A stretch of DNA of 59,905 bases from Microvirga aerilata (GTDB taxonomy: Bacteria; Pseudomonadota; Alphaproteobacteria; Rhizobiales; Beijerinckiaceae): positions 1-59,905 of the forward strand of contig NZ_JAEQMY010000028.1 of NCBI RefSeq assembly GCF_016743775.1, read 5' to 3'. Below are positions 51,727 to 59,905 of this stretch, in pieces. Position 1 is the first letter of the stretch; every line of letters begins with the position of its first letter. The notes beneath the pieces were generated by a model. That model had not been told where the DNA came from. It did not search any database and saw only the letters and a program-made list of their open reading frames with translations. A program made the position numbers and the translations under genes.

Positions 51727-53163
51727 CTATCGCGCTGGCAGGGGTTTGTCGCCGGGCTTGCCTTCGAGGCCTTCGTCCGGCACCGAGAACGGCCGCTTGG
51801 GCTTCTTGCCCAGATCCTCGCCGCGAATGTCCTCGACCGGATCGGGGCCGCGGCGCAGGAGCTTGGCGAGATAATAGGAGCCGAAGCCGAACACGAAGGC
51901 GTAGACGACCACGAAGGTCAGGAGCGATGCGGTGACGGCGCCGGCCGACACGGGCGACACCGCATCCGCCGTGCGCAGAAGCCCATAGACCACATAGGGC
52001 TGGCGGCCGATCTCGGCGGTGAACCAGCCGAACAGCACGGCGCCGAAGCCCGACGGCGTCATGATCATGGCGGCGGTCAGGAACAGCCTGTTGGTGAACA
52101 GCGTGCCCTTCCAGCGCAGATACAGGCTCCAGAGGCCGATCCCCAGCATGGCGAACCCGATGGCCACCATGATGCGGAAGGAGAAGAAGACGGGCCACAC
52201 GGGCGGGCGCTCCTCGGGCGGCACATCCTTCAGGCCCGGCACGACGCCGTCATAGGCATGGGTGAGGATCCAGCTTCCGATCTTCGGGATGCCAATCTCG
52301 TAATGGTTCGTCTCCGCCACCTCGTCGGGAATGGCGAAGAGGCGAAGCGGCATGTTGTCCATGCGGTTCCAATTGCCTTCGATGGCGGCAAGCTTGGTCG
52401 GCTGGTACTTGAGCACGCCGAGCCCATGCAGGTCGCCGATGATGATCTGGACCGGCACGAAGATGGTGGCGAACCACAGGGCCATGGACATGGAGCGCCG
52501 CGAGCCCGCGAGCTTTGCCTCGGGCGCATCGTGCGGATGGCGCAGGAGCATCCAGGCGGACATGCCGGCAACCGCAAAAGCCGTCGTCAGATAGCAGCCC
52601 AGGACCATGTGCGCGTAGCGCAAGGGGAAGGACGGGTTGAAGACGATGCTGAACCAATCGACCGGAATCGCCTTGCCGTTCTCGATGGCGTAACCGGCGG
52701 GCGTCTGCATCCAGGAATTGGCCGAGAGAATCCAGAAGGCGGAGAGCAGCGTGCCCAGGGCCACCATGCAGGTGGCGAAGAAATGCAGGCGGTCGCCCAC
52801 GCGCTCCCAGCCGAAGAGCATGATGCCGAGAAACGCCGCTTCGAGAAAGAAGGCCGTGAAGACCTCGTAGGCGATGAGCGGCCCCAGCACGTTGCCGGTG
52901 AATTCCGAGTAGCGCGACCAGTTCGTGCCGAACTGATAGCTCATGACGATGCCCGACACGACGCCGAGGCCGAAGGACACCGCGAACACCTTCACCCAGA
53001 AGCGGAAAAGATTGCGGTAGAGCGGGTTGCCCGTGCGCAGCCAGTTGAATTCGAGCGCCGCGAGCCAGCTGGCAAGACCGATGGTGAAGGCCGGGAAGAT
53101 GATGTGGAAGGCAATCGTGAACGCGAACTGGATGCGCGAGAGCATCAGGGCATCGAATTCCAT
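51727..53163 (-). CDS. cydA: Cytochrome bd-type quinol oxidase subunit I (short-Q-loop, CIO type)
   Basis: A 478-residue haem-bearing subunit. The haem-ligand region SRIQFAFTIAFHIIFPAFTIG is at the N-terminus, with ANSWMQTPAGY and GDLHGLGVLKYQPTKLAAIE at the quinol site. It is shorter than E. coli CydA (about 520) because the Q-loop is short, as in cyanide-insensitive CioA. The enzyme reduces O2 to water with high affinity and without proton pumping. GGGGAAA precedes the ATG. The operon is cydA-cydB-DUF2474. Confidence 0.93.
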   Translation of the reverse strand: MEFDALMLSRIQFAFTIAFHIIFPAFTIGLASWLAALEFNWLRTGNPLYRNLFRFWVKVFAVSFGLGVVSGIVMSYQFGTNWSRYSEFTGNVLGPLIAYEVFTAFFLEAAFLGIMLFGWERVGDRLHFFATCMVALGTLLSAFWILSANSWMQTPAGYAIENGKAIPVDWFSIVFNPSFPLRYAHMVLGCYLTTAFAVAGMSAWMLLRHPHDAPEAKLAGSRRSMSMALWFATIFVPVQIIIGDLHGLGVLKYQPTKLAAIEGNWNRMDNMPLRLFAIPDEVAETNHYEIGIPKIGSWILTHAYDGVVPGLKDVPPEERPPVWPVFFSFRIMVAIGFAMLGIGLWSLYLRWKGTLFTNRLFLTAAMIMTPSGFGAVLFGWFTAEIGRQPYVVYGLLRTADAVSPVSAGAVTASLLTFVVVYAFVFGFGSYYLAKLLRRGPDPVEDIRGEDLGKKPKRPFSVPDEGLEGKPGDKPLPAR

Positions 53164-53234
53164 GTCCACTTTCCCCTCATCAACGGTCATGCCTGCTTTT
53201 AGGGCAGCGGCAGGCCGGGACCAGAGGGAGTGCG

Positions 53235-54113
53235 CTAATGCGCCCGTCGACCGGAGCCTGATCCTGCCGCCGTCGGCCGCCATCCGGTGCTCAACCGCGA
53301 GAGGGCTTCGAGCTCCACGGGGTCGTGGCTGCAGAAGATCCTGACATCGCTGCGCCCGTCATTGGCCAGTTCGCGCAGGCGCTCCTGGTTATGGAGCCGG
53401 GTCGGCCGGTTCATCTCCATCATCCGCTGATAGGCCGCAAGGCCGGGCGTGCAATGGGGCTCGGGATCCATTTCGTGGCGGTGGAAATAGGCGTCGCCCG
53501 CGTTGAGCAGCCATCCGTCCGGCGTATCGATGGCAACGCCCGCGTGACCCACCGTATGCCCAGGCAGGGGAACCATCAGGATCTCGGGCGGCAGTCCGTC
53601 GAGATCGCGCACCGCATCGAAGCCGAACCACCGTTCGCCGCCGGGATTGTAGAAGCGCCAGTTGCGAACCTCGTCCCATTGCTCGGGCCGGTAGCGGCGG
53701 CTCTGGATCATGCCTTGCCGGTCCTCCGCAACATCCGCTTCCGCCTGCAGCACGTGAACCCTCGCCTCCGGAAAATCCTCCAGGCCGCCGGCATGGTCGA
53801 AATCGAGGTGGGTGAGCACGATGTGGCGCACATCGCGGGGCGAGAAGCCGTGGCGTCGCACCTGCTCCAGGGCCGTGTGGCGATGGTCGAACTGAATGCG
53901 GTTGGTGTGGATGAAGAGCGGGCTCAAGCGCCCATAAGGATCCTCCACATCCCGCGAGCCGAAGCCGGTGTCGACCAGAACGAGGCCGCTGCTGTCCGTC
54001 TCCACGAGAAGGCAATGGCATACGAGCTGCGCGGTCATCCCTCGGCTGACCCCATCCCAGAGCTTGCCGCCGATGGGGCACATGCAACCGCAGTTGAGAT
54101 GATGGACGCGCAT
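53235..54113 (-). CDS. MBL-fold metallo-hydrolase (lactonase-like)
   Basis: A 292-residue metallo-beta-lactamase-fold hydrolase. The dinuclear metal motif is LTHLDFDHAGG, with further ligands in PGHTVGHAG and LLNAGDAYFH and in the C-terminal CSHDP. The N-terminus MRVHHLNCGCMCPIGGKLWD is characteristic of a lactonase-like subgroup common in Hyphomicrobiales and Actinobacteria. A substrate cannot be named; acyl-homoserine lactones and similar esters are possible. It is monocistronic. Confidence 0.86.
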   Translation of the reverse strand: MRVHHLNCGCMCPIGGKLWDGVSRGMTAQLVCHCLLVETDSSGLVLVDTGFGSRDVEDPYGRLSPLFIHTNRIQFDHRHTALEQVRRHGFSPRDVRHIVLTHLDFDHAGGLEDFPEARVHVLQAEADVAEDRQGMIQSRRYRPEQWDEVRNWRFYNPGGERWFGFDAVRDLDGLPPEILMVPLPGHTVGHAGVAIDTPDGWLLNAGDAYFHRHEMDPEPHCTPGLAAYQRMMEMNRPTRLHNQERLRELANDGRSDVRIFCSHDPVELEALSRLSTGWRPTAAGSGSGRRAH

Positions 54114-54178
54114 GGACGATCCTCGCTGATGAAATATGGCGAAGCCCTAACGCCAGGAGGCATGAAAACGTTCGAGCG

Positions 54179-55336
54179 TTAGACCCGCATCTCCGGCTGC
54201 CCCTTGCCGGCGGGCGCACGCTTGCGCTTGGCGGGCTTCTTCTCAGCCTCCTGCTTGACCTCGCGGGAGATGCGCTCCTGCAGCAGCGTCAGGACGGCGG
54301 CCTCCTCCGGCTTGAGGGAAGGCAGCTCCTCGCGCAGCTCCGTCTCGATCTCGTCCTTGATCTCCAGGAGCAGCCCCCCGTCGAGATAGGAGGAGAACAC
54401 CTCCGGATGCACATAGCACTTGCGGCAGATGCTCGGCGTGTTGCCGAGCCGGGACGACACCTTCTCGATGGCCGAACGGATGTTCTTCTTGGCCATGGCC
54501 TGGTTGTCGAACTCCTCGAACTCGGCAAGAGCCAGGGCCGCCAGCACCGTTCCGGCCCAGGTGCGAAAATCCTTCGCGGTGATGTCGCGTCCGGTGATCT
54601 CCTTCAGATAGGCGTTCACGTCGGCCGACGTGATCGACTGGCGCTCGCCGCTCTCGTCCAGGTACTGGAACAGGTCCTGTCCGGGCAGGTCCTGGCAGGC
54701 CTTCACGATCTTGGCGATGCGCCTGTCCTTGACCTGCAGCTTCCAGGTCTTGCCGCTCTTGCCCTTGAACTGGAAGCGCAGCGCGCCGCCCTCCACCTTC
54801 ACGTGCGGATCGCGAAGGGTGGTGAGGCCGTAGCTCTTGTTCTGCTTGACGTAATCGGAGTTGCCGACGCGGATGAGCGTGTTCTCGAGCAGATGAACCA
54901 CGGTCGCCAGAACCTTTTCGCGCGGCAGGCCGCGCAGGCTCATATGCTCGTCGATGGTCTTGCGGATCGCCGGAAGGCTCTTGGCGAATTCGAGCATGTG
55001 CTCGTACTTGGTGCTCTCGCGAACCTCGCGAAACGCCGGATGATAGCGGTACTGCTTGCGGCCCTTGGCGTCGCGGCCGGTGGCCTGGATGTGGCCGTTG
55101 GCCCTCGCGCAGATCCACACATCCGTATAGGCGGGCGGAATGGCGAGCGACTTGATGCGATCAAGCGTTGCCTTGTCGTCGATCTTCTTGCCGCCGGGGC
55201 CGGTATAGGTGAAGCCCTTGCCGGATTTCCGGCGCCTTATGCCGGGCTCCTCGTCGGAGACGTAAAGCAGCCCCGCGGTCTCGGCGGCATCGCGCGGGTC
55301 GACGATGTTTTCGGTCGGGGTTTGATCCAGCAGCAT
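54179..55336 (-). CDS. DNA topoisomerase IB (poxvirus-like)
   Basis: A 385-residue type IB topoisomerase relaxing supercoils through a 3'-phosphotyrosyl link. It has YTGPGGKKIDD and LAIPPAYTDVWICARANGHIQ in the N-terminal domain, and RVGNSDYVKQNKSYGLTTL and the active-site region TPSICRKCYVHPEVF with the nucleophilic tyrosine. A Lys/Arg-rich tail (KKPAKRKRAPAG) follows. Such enzymes are scattered in soil bacteria. It precedes the MBL gene on the same strand with a 65-base gap. Confidence 0.94.
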   Translation of the reverse strand: MLLDQTPTENIVDPRDAAETAGLLYVSDEEPGIRRRKSGKGFTYTGPGGKKIDDKATLDRIKSLAIPPAYTDVWICARANGHIQATGRDAKGRKQYRYHPAFREVRESTKYEHMLEFAKSLPAIRKTIDEHMSLRGLPREKVLATVVHLLENTLIRVGNSDYVKQNKSYGLTTLRDPHVKVEGGALRFQFKGKSGKTWKLQVKDRRIAKIVKACQDLPGQDLFQYLDESGERQSITSADVNAYLKEITGRDITAKDFRTWAGTVLAALALAEFEEFDNQAMAKKNIRSAIEKVSSRLGNTPSICRKCYVHPEVFSSYLDGGLLLEIKDEIETELREELPSLKPEEAAVLTLLQERISREVKQEAEKKPAKRKRAPAGKGQPEMRV

Positions 55337-55363
55337 GTCTTGCCTTGAGTGAAGCGCAAGACG

Positions 55364-55693
55364 TCAACCGGGCCGCGCCATGCCGGGTTCCCTGCGCGAT
55401 GCCGACGCATGGGGGTCTTTACGGGATTTCTCCCGGTCGTTGCGGATTTTCAGAACGAGAATGATGCCGCTCAGAACCAAGCTGAGCAGGTTGAAGACCA
55501 CGATGGGCCAGCTGCCGATGAGAAAGCCGTAGACGGACCACAGCACGAAGGCCGTGACGGTGACCAAGTACATGTGCTTGGAAATCGCCGCCGTGTCGCG
55601 CTCCCGCCAGGCCTTCACCACCTGGGGCACGAAGCTCGAGGTGGAGAGGATGCCCGCGATGGTGGCCAGGACGGTCGGTAGCCAATCCGCCAT
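55364..55693 (-). CDS. SemiSWEET-type sugar transporter
   Basis: A 109-residue protein with three transmembrane helices, the size of a single SWEET triple-helix bundle. The PQ motif is FVPQVVKAWRERDTAAIS, then LWSVYGFLIGSWPIVVFNLLSLVLS. SemiSWEETs dimerise to pass sugars by facilitated diffusion. The start at 55693 has AGGGA at proper distance; an ATG at 55699 is an alternative. A basic tail of about 25 residues follows helix three. A candidate EcfG promoter lies 30-55 bases upstream, implying general-stress control. Confidence 0.85.
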   Translation of the reverse strand: MADWLPTVLATIAGILSTSSFVPQVVKAWRERDTAAISKHMYLVTVTAFVLWSVYGFLIGSWPIVVFNLLSLVLSGIILVLKIRNDREKSRKDPHASASRREPGMARPG

Positions 55694-55724
55694 ATTCATG
55701 TTCCCTGTTGCCCAAGTCGACGGC

Positions 55725-55749
55725 AACGACCCCCGACGGGGGGAGTTCC
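55725..55749 (-). promoter_or_regulatory. Candidate EcfG promoter of the SemiSWEET gene
   Basis: On the minus strand GGAAC (55749-55745), a 16-base spacer and CGTT (55728-55725) match the EcfG consensus exactly. It lies 32 bases before the SemiSWEET start. Confidence 0.5.
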
Positions 55750-55802
55750 CTCGCGCGCCCGCTGCGGCTAGAAGGGCGCAACCGTTTCAACCGGATCGTC
55801 CC

Positions 55803-56954
55803 TTGTCATCCCTTGCCGTTCCCGATGTCCAAGGCCGCAAGCTCGTCTTCGTGGTCACCGAGGACTGGTTCTTCGCCTCGCATTTCCTCCCCATGGCCCG
55901 GGCCGCCCGCGAGCTGGGGCTCGCGGTCGCCGTGGTCACGCGGGTGCGCTCCCACCGGGAGGCCATCGAGGCCACGGGCGCAAAGGTCATCCCGCTCGAG
56001 GCGGAGCGGCGCAGCCTGAACCCCATGGCGGCGGGCTACGCGGCCGGGCAGCTGGCCGCCATTCTCAAGGCCGAGAAGGCCGATCTCGTGCACTGCATCG
56101 CGCTCAAGAGCATCCTGGTCGGCGGCTTTGCGGCCGCCATGGCGGGCGTGGGCCGCCGGGTCTATGCTCTGACGGGCTCGGGCCTTCTGGGGGCGCGGAC
56201 CGATACCCTTTCCCGGCTGTCGCAAAGGGCCGTGCGCCTGCTGGTGCGGGGGCTGGAGACGGGCCGAACCCGCTACCTGTTCGAAAACACGGACGATCCC
56301 AAGCTGCTCGGCCTCGATCCGGCAGGCCCGCAGGTCACGGTTCTCGGCGGAGCCGGCATCGACCCCGAGGCCCTGCGGCCCGCGCCGCTGCCCCCCGGGC
56401 CGTCCCTGAAGGTCGCGGTGGTCGCCCGCATGCTCTGGTCCAAGGGGATCGATGTGGCGGTCGAGGCGGTGCGGGCCGCCCGCGCCAAGGGCGCGGCCGT
56501 CGAGCTCTCCCTCTACGGCGCCCCCGATCCCTCGAACCCCAAGGCGATCCCGGAGGAAACCTTGAGGGCCTGGAGCGCGGAGCCCGGGATCGCCTGGCAT
56601 GGGGTGACGCAGGACATCGCGGCCGTCTGGCGGGACCATCATGTGGCCTGCCTCCCCTCCCGCGGGGGAGAGGGCCTGCCGCGCACCCTTCTGGAGGCGG
56701 CGGCCTGCGGACGCGCCATCGTCACCACGGACGTTCCCGGCTGCCGCACCCTGGTGCGCGACGGGGTGGAGGGGCGGCTCGTATATCCCGGCGAGGCGGC
56801 AGGCCTGACGGAGGCCCTGCTCGCCCTGCTCGCCCGGCCGGATCTCGTCGCCCGCATGGGCGAGGCCGCCCGGGCGCGGGTTCTCGACGGCTTCACGGAA
56901 CGGGACGTGATGGACGACGTCAAACGGCTTTACCGCTCCATGTTGGCCTCATGA
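55803..56954 (+). CDS. Glycosyltransferase family 4 protein
   Basis: About 383 residues with a GT-B fold. The N-terminal domain begins KLVFVVTEDWFFASHFLPMA. The C-terminal nucleotide-sugar domain has VAVVARMLWSKGIDVAVEAV, CLPSRGGEGLPRTLLEAAACGRAI and TDVPGCRTLVRDGVEG, the E-x7-E-type donor motif of GT4. It probably adds a sugar to a surface polysaccharide or lipid carrier. The start is uncertain: no in-frame ATG lies close before the domain, and TTG at 55803 is my best candidate. Its stop overlaps the methyltransferase start (ATGA). Confidence 0.83.
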   Translation: MSSLAVPDVQGRKLVFVVTEDWFFASHFLPMARAARELGLAVAVVTRVRSHREAIEATGAKVIPLEAERRSLNPMAAGYAAGQLAAILKAEKADLVHCIALKSILVGGFAAAMAGVGRRVYALTGSGLLGARTDTLSRLSQRAVRLLVRGLETGRTRYLFENTDDPKLLGLDPAGPQVTVLGGAGIDPEALRPAPLPPGPSLKVAVVARMLWSKGIDVAVEAVRAARAKGAAVELSLYGAPDPSNPKAIPEETLRAWSAEPGIAWHGVTQDIAAVWRDHHVACLPSRGGEGLPRTLLEAAACGRAIVTTDVPGCRTLVRDGVEGRLVYPGEAAGLTEALLALLARPDLVARMGEAARARVLDGFTERDVMDDVKRLYRSMLAS

Positions 56955-57601
56955 TCACCGACCCTGGCGCCTTCATCCATGCCGAGACCCGCCTTCGTCC
57001 CGTTCCCTACGCGCCGGAGATCTCTCTCCATGTGGCCGACGAAGCGACAGAGCTTTGGCAGAAGACCGAGGACGAGTTGGGCCGGATCGGCCTGCCGCCG
57101 CCCTTCTGGGCCTTTGCCTGGGCCGGCGGGCAGGCGCTTGCCCGCTACATCCTCGATCACCCGGAAACGGTGCGGGGCCGGCGCGTTCTGGATTTTGCGT
57201 CCGGGTCCGGCCTCGTGGCCATCGCGGCCATGAAGGCCGGCGCCGCCGAGGTGACGGCCTGCGACATCGACCCCTTTGCCATCGCGGCCATCGGCATCAA
57301 TGCGGGCGCCAACGGGGTCGCCGTATCGCCTCTCCAGGCCGATATCGTCGGCAAGGATCAGGGCTGGGAGACGGTGCTTGCCGGCGACATCTGCTACGAA
57401 CGCGACCTGGCGGCCCGGGTCATCGACTGGCTCTTCGCCTTGAGCCGGCGGGGCGCCACCGTTCTGATCGGCGATCCGGGGCGCAGCTATCTGCCGAAGG
57501 AACGGCTGGACAACCTCGCCGTCTACGAGGTGCCGGTCACCCGCACCCTCGAGGATGCCGACGTCAAGAAGTCCAGCGTCTGGCGGTTTCGGCAACCCTA
57601 A
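56951..57601 (+). CDS. SAM-dependent methyltransferase, ETF-beta lysine methyltransferase-like
   Basis: A 216-residue class I methyltransferase. Motif I is VLDFASGSGLVAIAAMKAG, motif II region VTACDIDPFA, and the post-motif GDICYERDLA. The N-terminal PPPFWAFAWAGGQALARYIL is characteristic of the ETFBKMT/METTL20 group, which trimethylates lysines on the beta subunit of electron-transfer flavoprotein. A bacterial member from Agrobacterium has this activity. It is translationally coupled to the glycosyltransferase gene, which gives no functional hint. Confidence 0.82.
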   Translation: MITDPGAFIHAETRLRPVPYAPEISLHVADEATELWQKTEDELGRIGLPPPFWAFAWAGGQALARYILDHPETVRGRRVLDFASGSGLVAIAAMKAGAAEVTACDIDPFAIAAIGINAGANGVAVSPLQADIVGKDQGWETVLAGDICYERDLAARVIDWLFALSRRGATVLIGDPGRSYLPKERLDNLAVYEVPVTRTLEDADVKKSSVWRFRQP

Positions 57602-57672
57602 GCGGCGCTTTTGCGCATAGGGGCAACCTGCAGGACGCTCGATTTTTATCGAAAAGCATCTTTCCTCCCCAA

Positions 57673-57696
57673 ATATGTAGTGATATAACCTATACG
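57673..57696 (+). promoter_or_regulatory. AT-rich element before the Zur-like gene, candidate promoter/operator
   Basis: ATATGTAGTGATATAACCTATACG is an unusually AT-rich island. It includes an extended -10 (TGATATAAC) and an imperfect palindrome GTAGTGATATAACCTATAC. This is the kind of site Zur proteins bind, so autoregulation is possible; the match is weak. Confidence 0.3.
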
Positions 57697-57772
57697 AAAA
57701 GGGTGGAATTGCGCCGCCGGTCCTGGATGGCGCAGCCAAAGATTTTGACGTTCAAACCGGAAAGTGACCCCG

Positions 57773-58288
57773 ATGGTTCATACCCCGTCTCTACAGCACC
57801 GGCTCCCGAACGAGGGCGCTCATATCCATGCTCCATGGCGCTCCGAGACGGCGAAACAGGCCATTGCCCAATCGGAGGCCCTCTGCCGGGCCAAGGGCGC
57901 GCGGCTGACGCCGATCCGCCGCCGGGTGCTCGAGGTGCTTCTTGCCTCGCCCAAGCCGCTCGGAGCCTACGATCTCGTGGACAGGCTCGGGTCCCAGGGG
58001 CGCCGCATGGCTCCCATCACGGTCTATCGCGCCCTCGACTTCCTCATCGAGCACGGCTTGGCGCATCGGCTTGCAAGCCGCAACGCTTATCTGGCCAGCT
58101 CCGATGTCTCGACCGGTCGGCAAACCACCGCCTTCCTGATCTGCGAATCCTGCGGCGAGGCCACGGAGATCACGTCGCCCGCCGTTGCCGATACCGTGCT
58201 CAAGGTTCTGAAGGAGCAGGGCTACCAGCCCCGTGCCCGAGCCCTGGAGATCACCGGGCGCTGTGCCGGCTGCCAGGATATCCACTGA
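57773..58288 (+). CDS. zur: Fur-family transcriptional regulator, probably Zur
   Basis: A 171-residue Fur-family repressor. The winged helix spans about residues 40-105 (RLTPIRRRVLEVLLASPKPL, PITVYRALDFLIEHGLAHRL). The structural zinc site is C-x2-C twice: ICESCGE and GRCAGCQ. The short ALEITGRC ending and lack of a His-rich tail are typical of Zur rather than Fur. It would repress zinc uptake genes when zinc is sufficient. The ATG at 57773 has GGAAAG ahead; a GTG lies three codons earlier. No zinc transporter gene is in the window. Confidence 0.8.
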   Translation: MVHTPSLQHRLPNEGAHIHAPWRSETAKQAIAQSEALCRAKGARLTPIRRRVLEVLLASPKPLGAYDLVDRLGSQGRRMAPITVYRALDFLIEHGLAHRLASRNAYLASSDVSTGRQTTAFLICESCGEATEITSPAVADTVLKVLKEQGYQPRARALEITGRCAGCQDIH

Positions 58289-58330
58289 GACATCCATTAG
58301 GCCGTTTCCGCCCGCTCCATTAAGCCGCGC

Positions 58331-58359
58331 TTGACGAAGAGGGGTTTTGGCATCAGCTA
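58331..58359 (+). promoter_or_regulatory. Candidate sigma-70 promoter for ispG
   Basis: TTGACG (58331-58336), 17 bases and CAGCTA (58354-58359). A 6-base inverted repeat GGCAGC/GCTGCC (58365-58381) lies in the short leader before the ATG. Confidence 0.45.
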
Positions 58360-58398
58360 AAAGGCGGCAGCCCGGAGCTGCCGATCGTGGATCGCAGC

Positions 58399-59685
58399 AT
58401 GTCTTTCATCTCGTCTCCTGAGGCCGTCACCGCACCTGAGAGCCCCGCAGGCCCCGCCCCGCGCCACCGGACCGTGGGCGTTCGGGTCGGGGCCGTCATG
58501 GTCGGCGGCGGCGCCCCGATCGTGGTCCAGTCCATGACCAACACGGATACGGCGGACGTGGACGCGACCGTGGCCCAGGTGGCGGCCCTCGCCCGGGCAG
58601 GCTCCGAGATCGTCCGCATCACCGTCGACCGGGACGAGGCGGCAGCCGCCGTTCCCAGGATCCGCGAGCGGCTCGACCGGCTGGGCGTGAGCGTGCCGCT
58701 GGTGGGCGACTTCCACTATATCGGCCACCAGCTTCTGGCCGATCACCTGGCCTGCGCCGAGGCGCTTGCCAAGTACCGCATCAATCCCGGCAATGTGGGC
58801 TTCCGGGAAAAGAAGGACCGGCAGTTCGGGGCCATCGTCGAGCAGGCGATCCGGCACGGCAAGGCCGTGCGCATCGGCGCCAACTGGGGCTCCCTCGACC
58901 AGGAGCTGCTCACCCATCTCATGAACCAGAACGCGGCCTCGGCCCATCCCCGGGACATGCGCTGGGTGACCCGCGAGGCCATGATCCAGTCGGCCCTGCT
59001 GTCGGCCGCCCGCGCCGAGGAGATCGGCCTGGGCCGGGACCGGATCATCCTGTCGGCCAAGGTTTCCGCCGTGCAGGATCTGATCGCCGTCTATCAGGAT
59101 CTCGCCCGCCGCTCCGACTACGCCATTCACCTGGGCCTCACCGAGGCCGGCATGGGCACCAAGGGCATCGTGGCGTCGTCGGCCGCCATGGGCATCCTGC
59201 TCCAGCAGGGCATCGGCGACACGATCCGCTATTCCCTGACCCCGGAGCCCGGCGGCGACCGGACGGTGGAGGTAAAAACCGCCCAGGAGCTGCTCCAGAC
59301 CATGGGCTTTCGCACCTTCGTGCCGCTGGTGGCCGCCTGCCCGGGCTGCGGACGCACCACCTCCTCGGTCTTCCAGGAGCTGGCGCGGGACATCCAGAAC
59401 TGGATTTCCACCTCCATGCCCGAGTGGCGCCGCACCTATCCGGGCGTCGAGAACCTGAACGTGGCGGTGATGGGCTGCATCGTGAACGGGCCCGGCGAGT
59501 CCAAGCATGCCCATATCGGCATCTCGCTCCCCGGCACCGGCGAGCAGCCGGCGGCCCCGGTCTTCATCGACGGCAGGAAGGCCATGACCCTGCGCGGCCC
59601 GACGCTCGCCCAGGACTTCCAGAAGATCGTTCTCGACTACATCGAGAGAAATTTCGGCCAGCCCGGGCGCGATGCCGCCGAATGA
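58399..59685 (+). CDS. ispG: 4-hydroxy-3-methylbut-2-enyl diphosphate synthase (IspG/GcpE)
   Basis: A 428-residue MEP-pathway enzyme converting MEcPP to HMBPP. The TIM-barrel half opens [20 protein letters not shown] and has YRINPGNVG. The [4Fe-4S] half has the cysteines in [16 protein letters not shown] and [15 protein letters not shown]. Length fits the alphaproteobacterial form. The ATG at 58399 has a weak ribosome site. This supplies isoprenoid precursors for quinones, carotenoids and hopanoids. Confidence 0.96.
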   Translation: MSFISSPEAVTAPESPAGPAPRHRTVGVRVGAVMVGGGAPIVVQSMTNTDTADVDATVAQVAALARAGSEIVRITVDRDEAAAAVPRIRERLDRLGVSVPLVGDFHYIGHQLLADHLACAEALAKYRINPGNVGFREKKDRQFGAIVEQAIRHGKAVRIGANWGSLDQELLTHLMNQNAASAHPRDMRWVTREAMIQSALLSAARAEEIGLGRDRIILSAKVSAVQDLIAVYQDLARRSDYAIHLGLTEAGMGTKGIVASSAAMGILLQQGIGDTIRYSLTPEPGGDRTVEVKTAQELLQTMGFRTFVPLVAACPGCGRTTSSVFQELARDIQNWISTSMPEWRRTYPGVENLNVAVMGCIVNGPGESKHAHIGISLPGTGEQPAAPVFIDGRKAMTLRGPTLAQDFQKIVLDYIERNFGQPGRDAAE

Positions 59686-59905
59686 GGCGGCCAAGGGGCT
59701 TCGAGCCAAAAGGAACCCCGAGCGAAATTCCGTTTTAAGCTGAGGCCCGATGTGGTAGAGAGCCGCCGCGTCGGCAATGACGGCCGCTGCGTTCATGAGC
59801 GGGTCGTGGGGGGAATTTGGTTTTCTTTTTCTCTTCTTGGCCCCTCCCGGGTAAAAGTATTGTTGGATTTCTTGTATTATTTCCTTCTTTTTGTTCTGTT
59901 TTTTT
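59686..59905. other. Terminal region with T-rich tail, no gene seen
   Basis: The 220 bases after ispG contain no supportable gene. From about 59806 the composition changes abruptly: runs of T with very few C/G-rich codons, ending in a T7 run at the last base. This looks like a contig-end artefact rather than native sequence. Confidence 0.6.

Noticed and set aside
58357..59796. 479-codon minus frame opposite ispG extending to 59796
   Set aside because: Over most of its length it is the antisense of ispG; the portion beyond 59686 has no recognisable family.
1..59905. Search for prophage, insertion sequences, integrases, toxin-antitoxin, restriction or CRISPR systems
   Set aside because: No transposase, integrase, phage structural gene, nuclease/methylase pair or regularly spaced repeat array was seen. 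The window looks like core and accessory metabolism rather than a mobile island.

Overview
The window is GC-rich, densely coded, and has strongly G/C-biased third codon positions. Its gene content is typical of the alphaproteobacterial order Hyphomicrobiales: a TPP-riboswitch thiBPQ operon, PEP carboxylase, a XylX/aldehyde dehydrogenase pair, an HWE-family sensor kinase, short-Q-loop cytochrome bd with a DUF2474 peptide, poxvirus-like topoisomerase IB, and GGAAC-N16/17-CGTT (EcfG-type) promoters. A Methylobacteriaceae/Microvirga-like soil or plant bacterium is my best guess, but this is inference. The right edge looks like a contig end: the last ~100 bases turn abruptly T-rich. No tRNA, rRNA, CRISPR array, phage or insertion sequence was recognised.

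Layout. 1-5.7 kb: Weimberg-type pentose oxidation genes (xylX and the first codons of an aldehyde dehydrogenase), a small proline-rich protein behind a candidate EcfG promoter, a LOG-family protein with a chromate transporter, and an SDR plus DapA-family aldolase pair. 5.8-12.8 kb: a decayed small gene, ppc, a YegD-like Hsp70 and tex. 12.8-16.3 kb: TPP riboswitch and thiBPQ.

16.4-36.5 kb: the most distinctive block, an amino-sugar and peptidoglycan-recycling super-cluster. It holds a sugar ABC importer (ATPase, two permeases, binding protein) divergent from a BadF-type kinase, GntR regulator, SIS-domain deaminase, nagA and a Gfo/Idh oxidoreductase. Next comes an inward-facing Dpp-type importer (binding protein, two permeases, no ATPase) with a GNAT gene, divergent from anmK, a cytosolic beta-lactamase-fold hydrolase, murQ, a second BadF kinase, a PfkB kinase and an HWE kinase. 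Together the enzymes make a complete route from GlcNAc and anhydro-MurNAc to fructose-6-phosphate. A repeated sequence upstream of the two murein-sugar operons suggests shared control.

36.6-40.9 kb: a palindromic repeat, prfC, a free-standing micro-gene (24 codons with an exceptionally long perfect Shine-Dalgarno and its own terminator), a zinc carboxypeptidase-like gene and glucokinase. 41-46 kb: a trehalose operon whose synthase carries an N-terminal membrane sensor-like domain, followed by otsB, a GH15 glucosidase/trehalase-like gene and glk. 46-50.4 kb: a type I secretion pair, a candidate small RNA, and a membrane-anchored coiled-coil protein. 50.5-59.9 kb: cytochrome bd oxidase with a small DUF2474 subunit, an MBL hydrolase, topoisomerase IB, a SemiSWEET transporter behind a second candidate EcfG promoter, a glycosyltransferase, an ETF-beta-type lysine methyltransferase, a Zur-like regulator and ispG.
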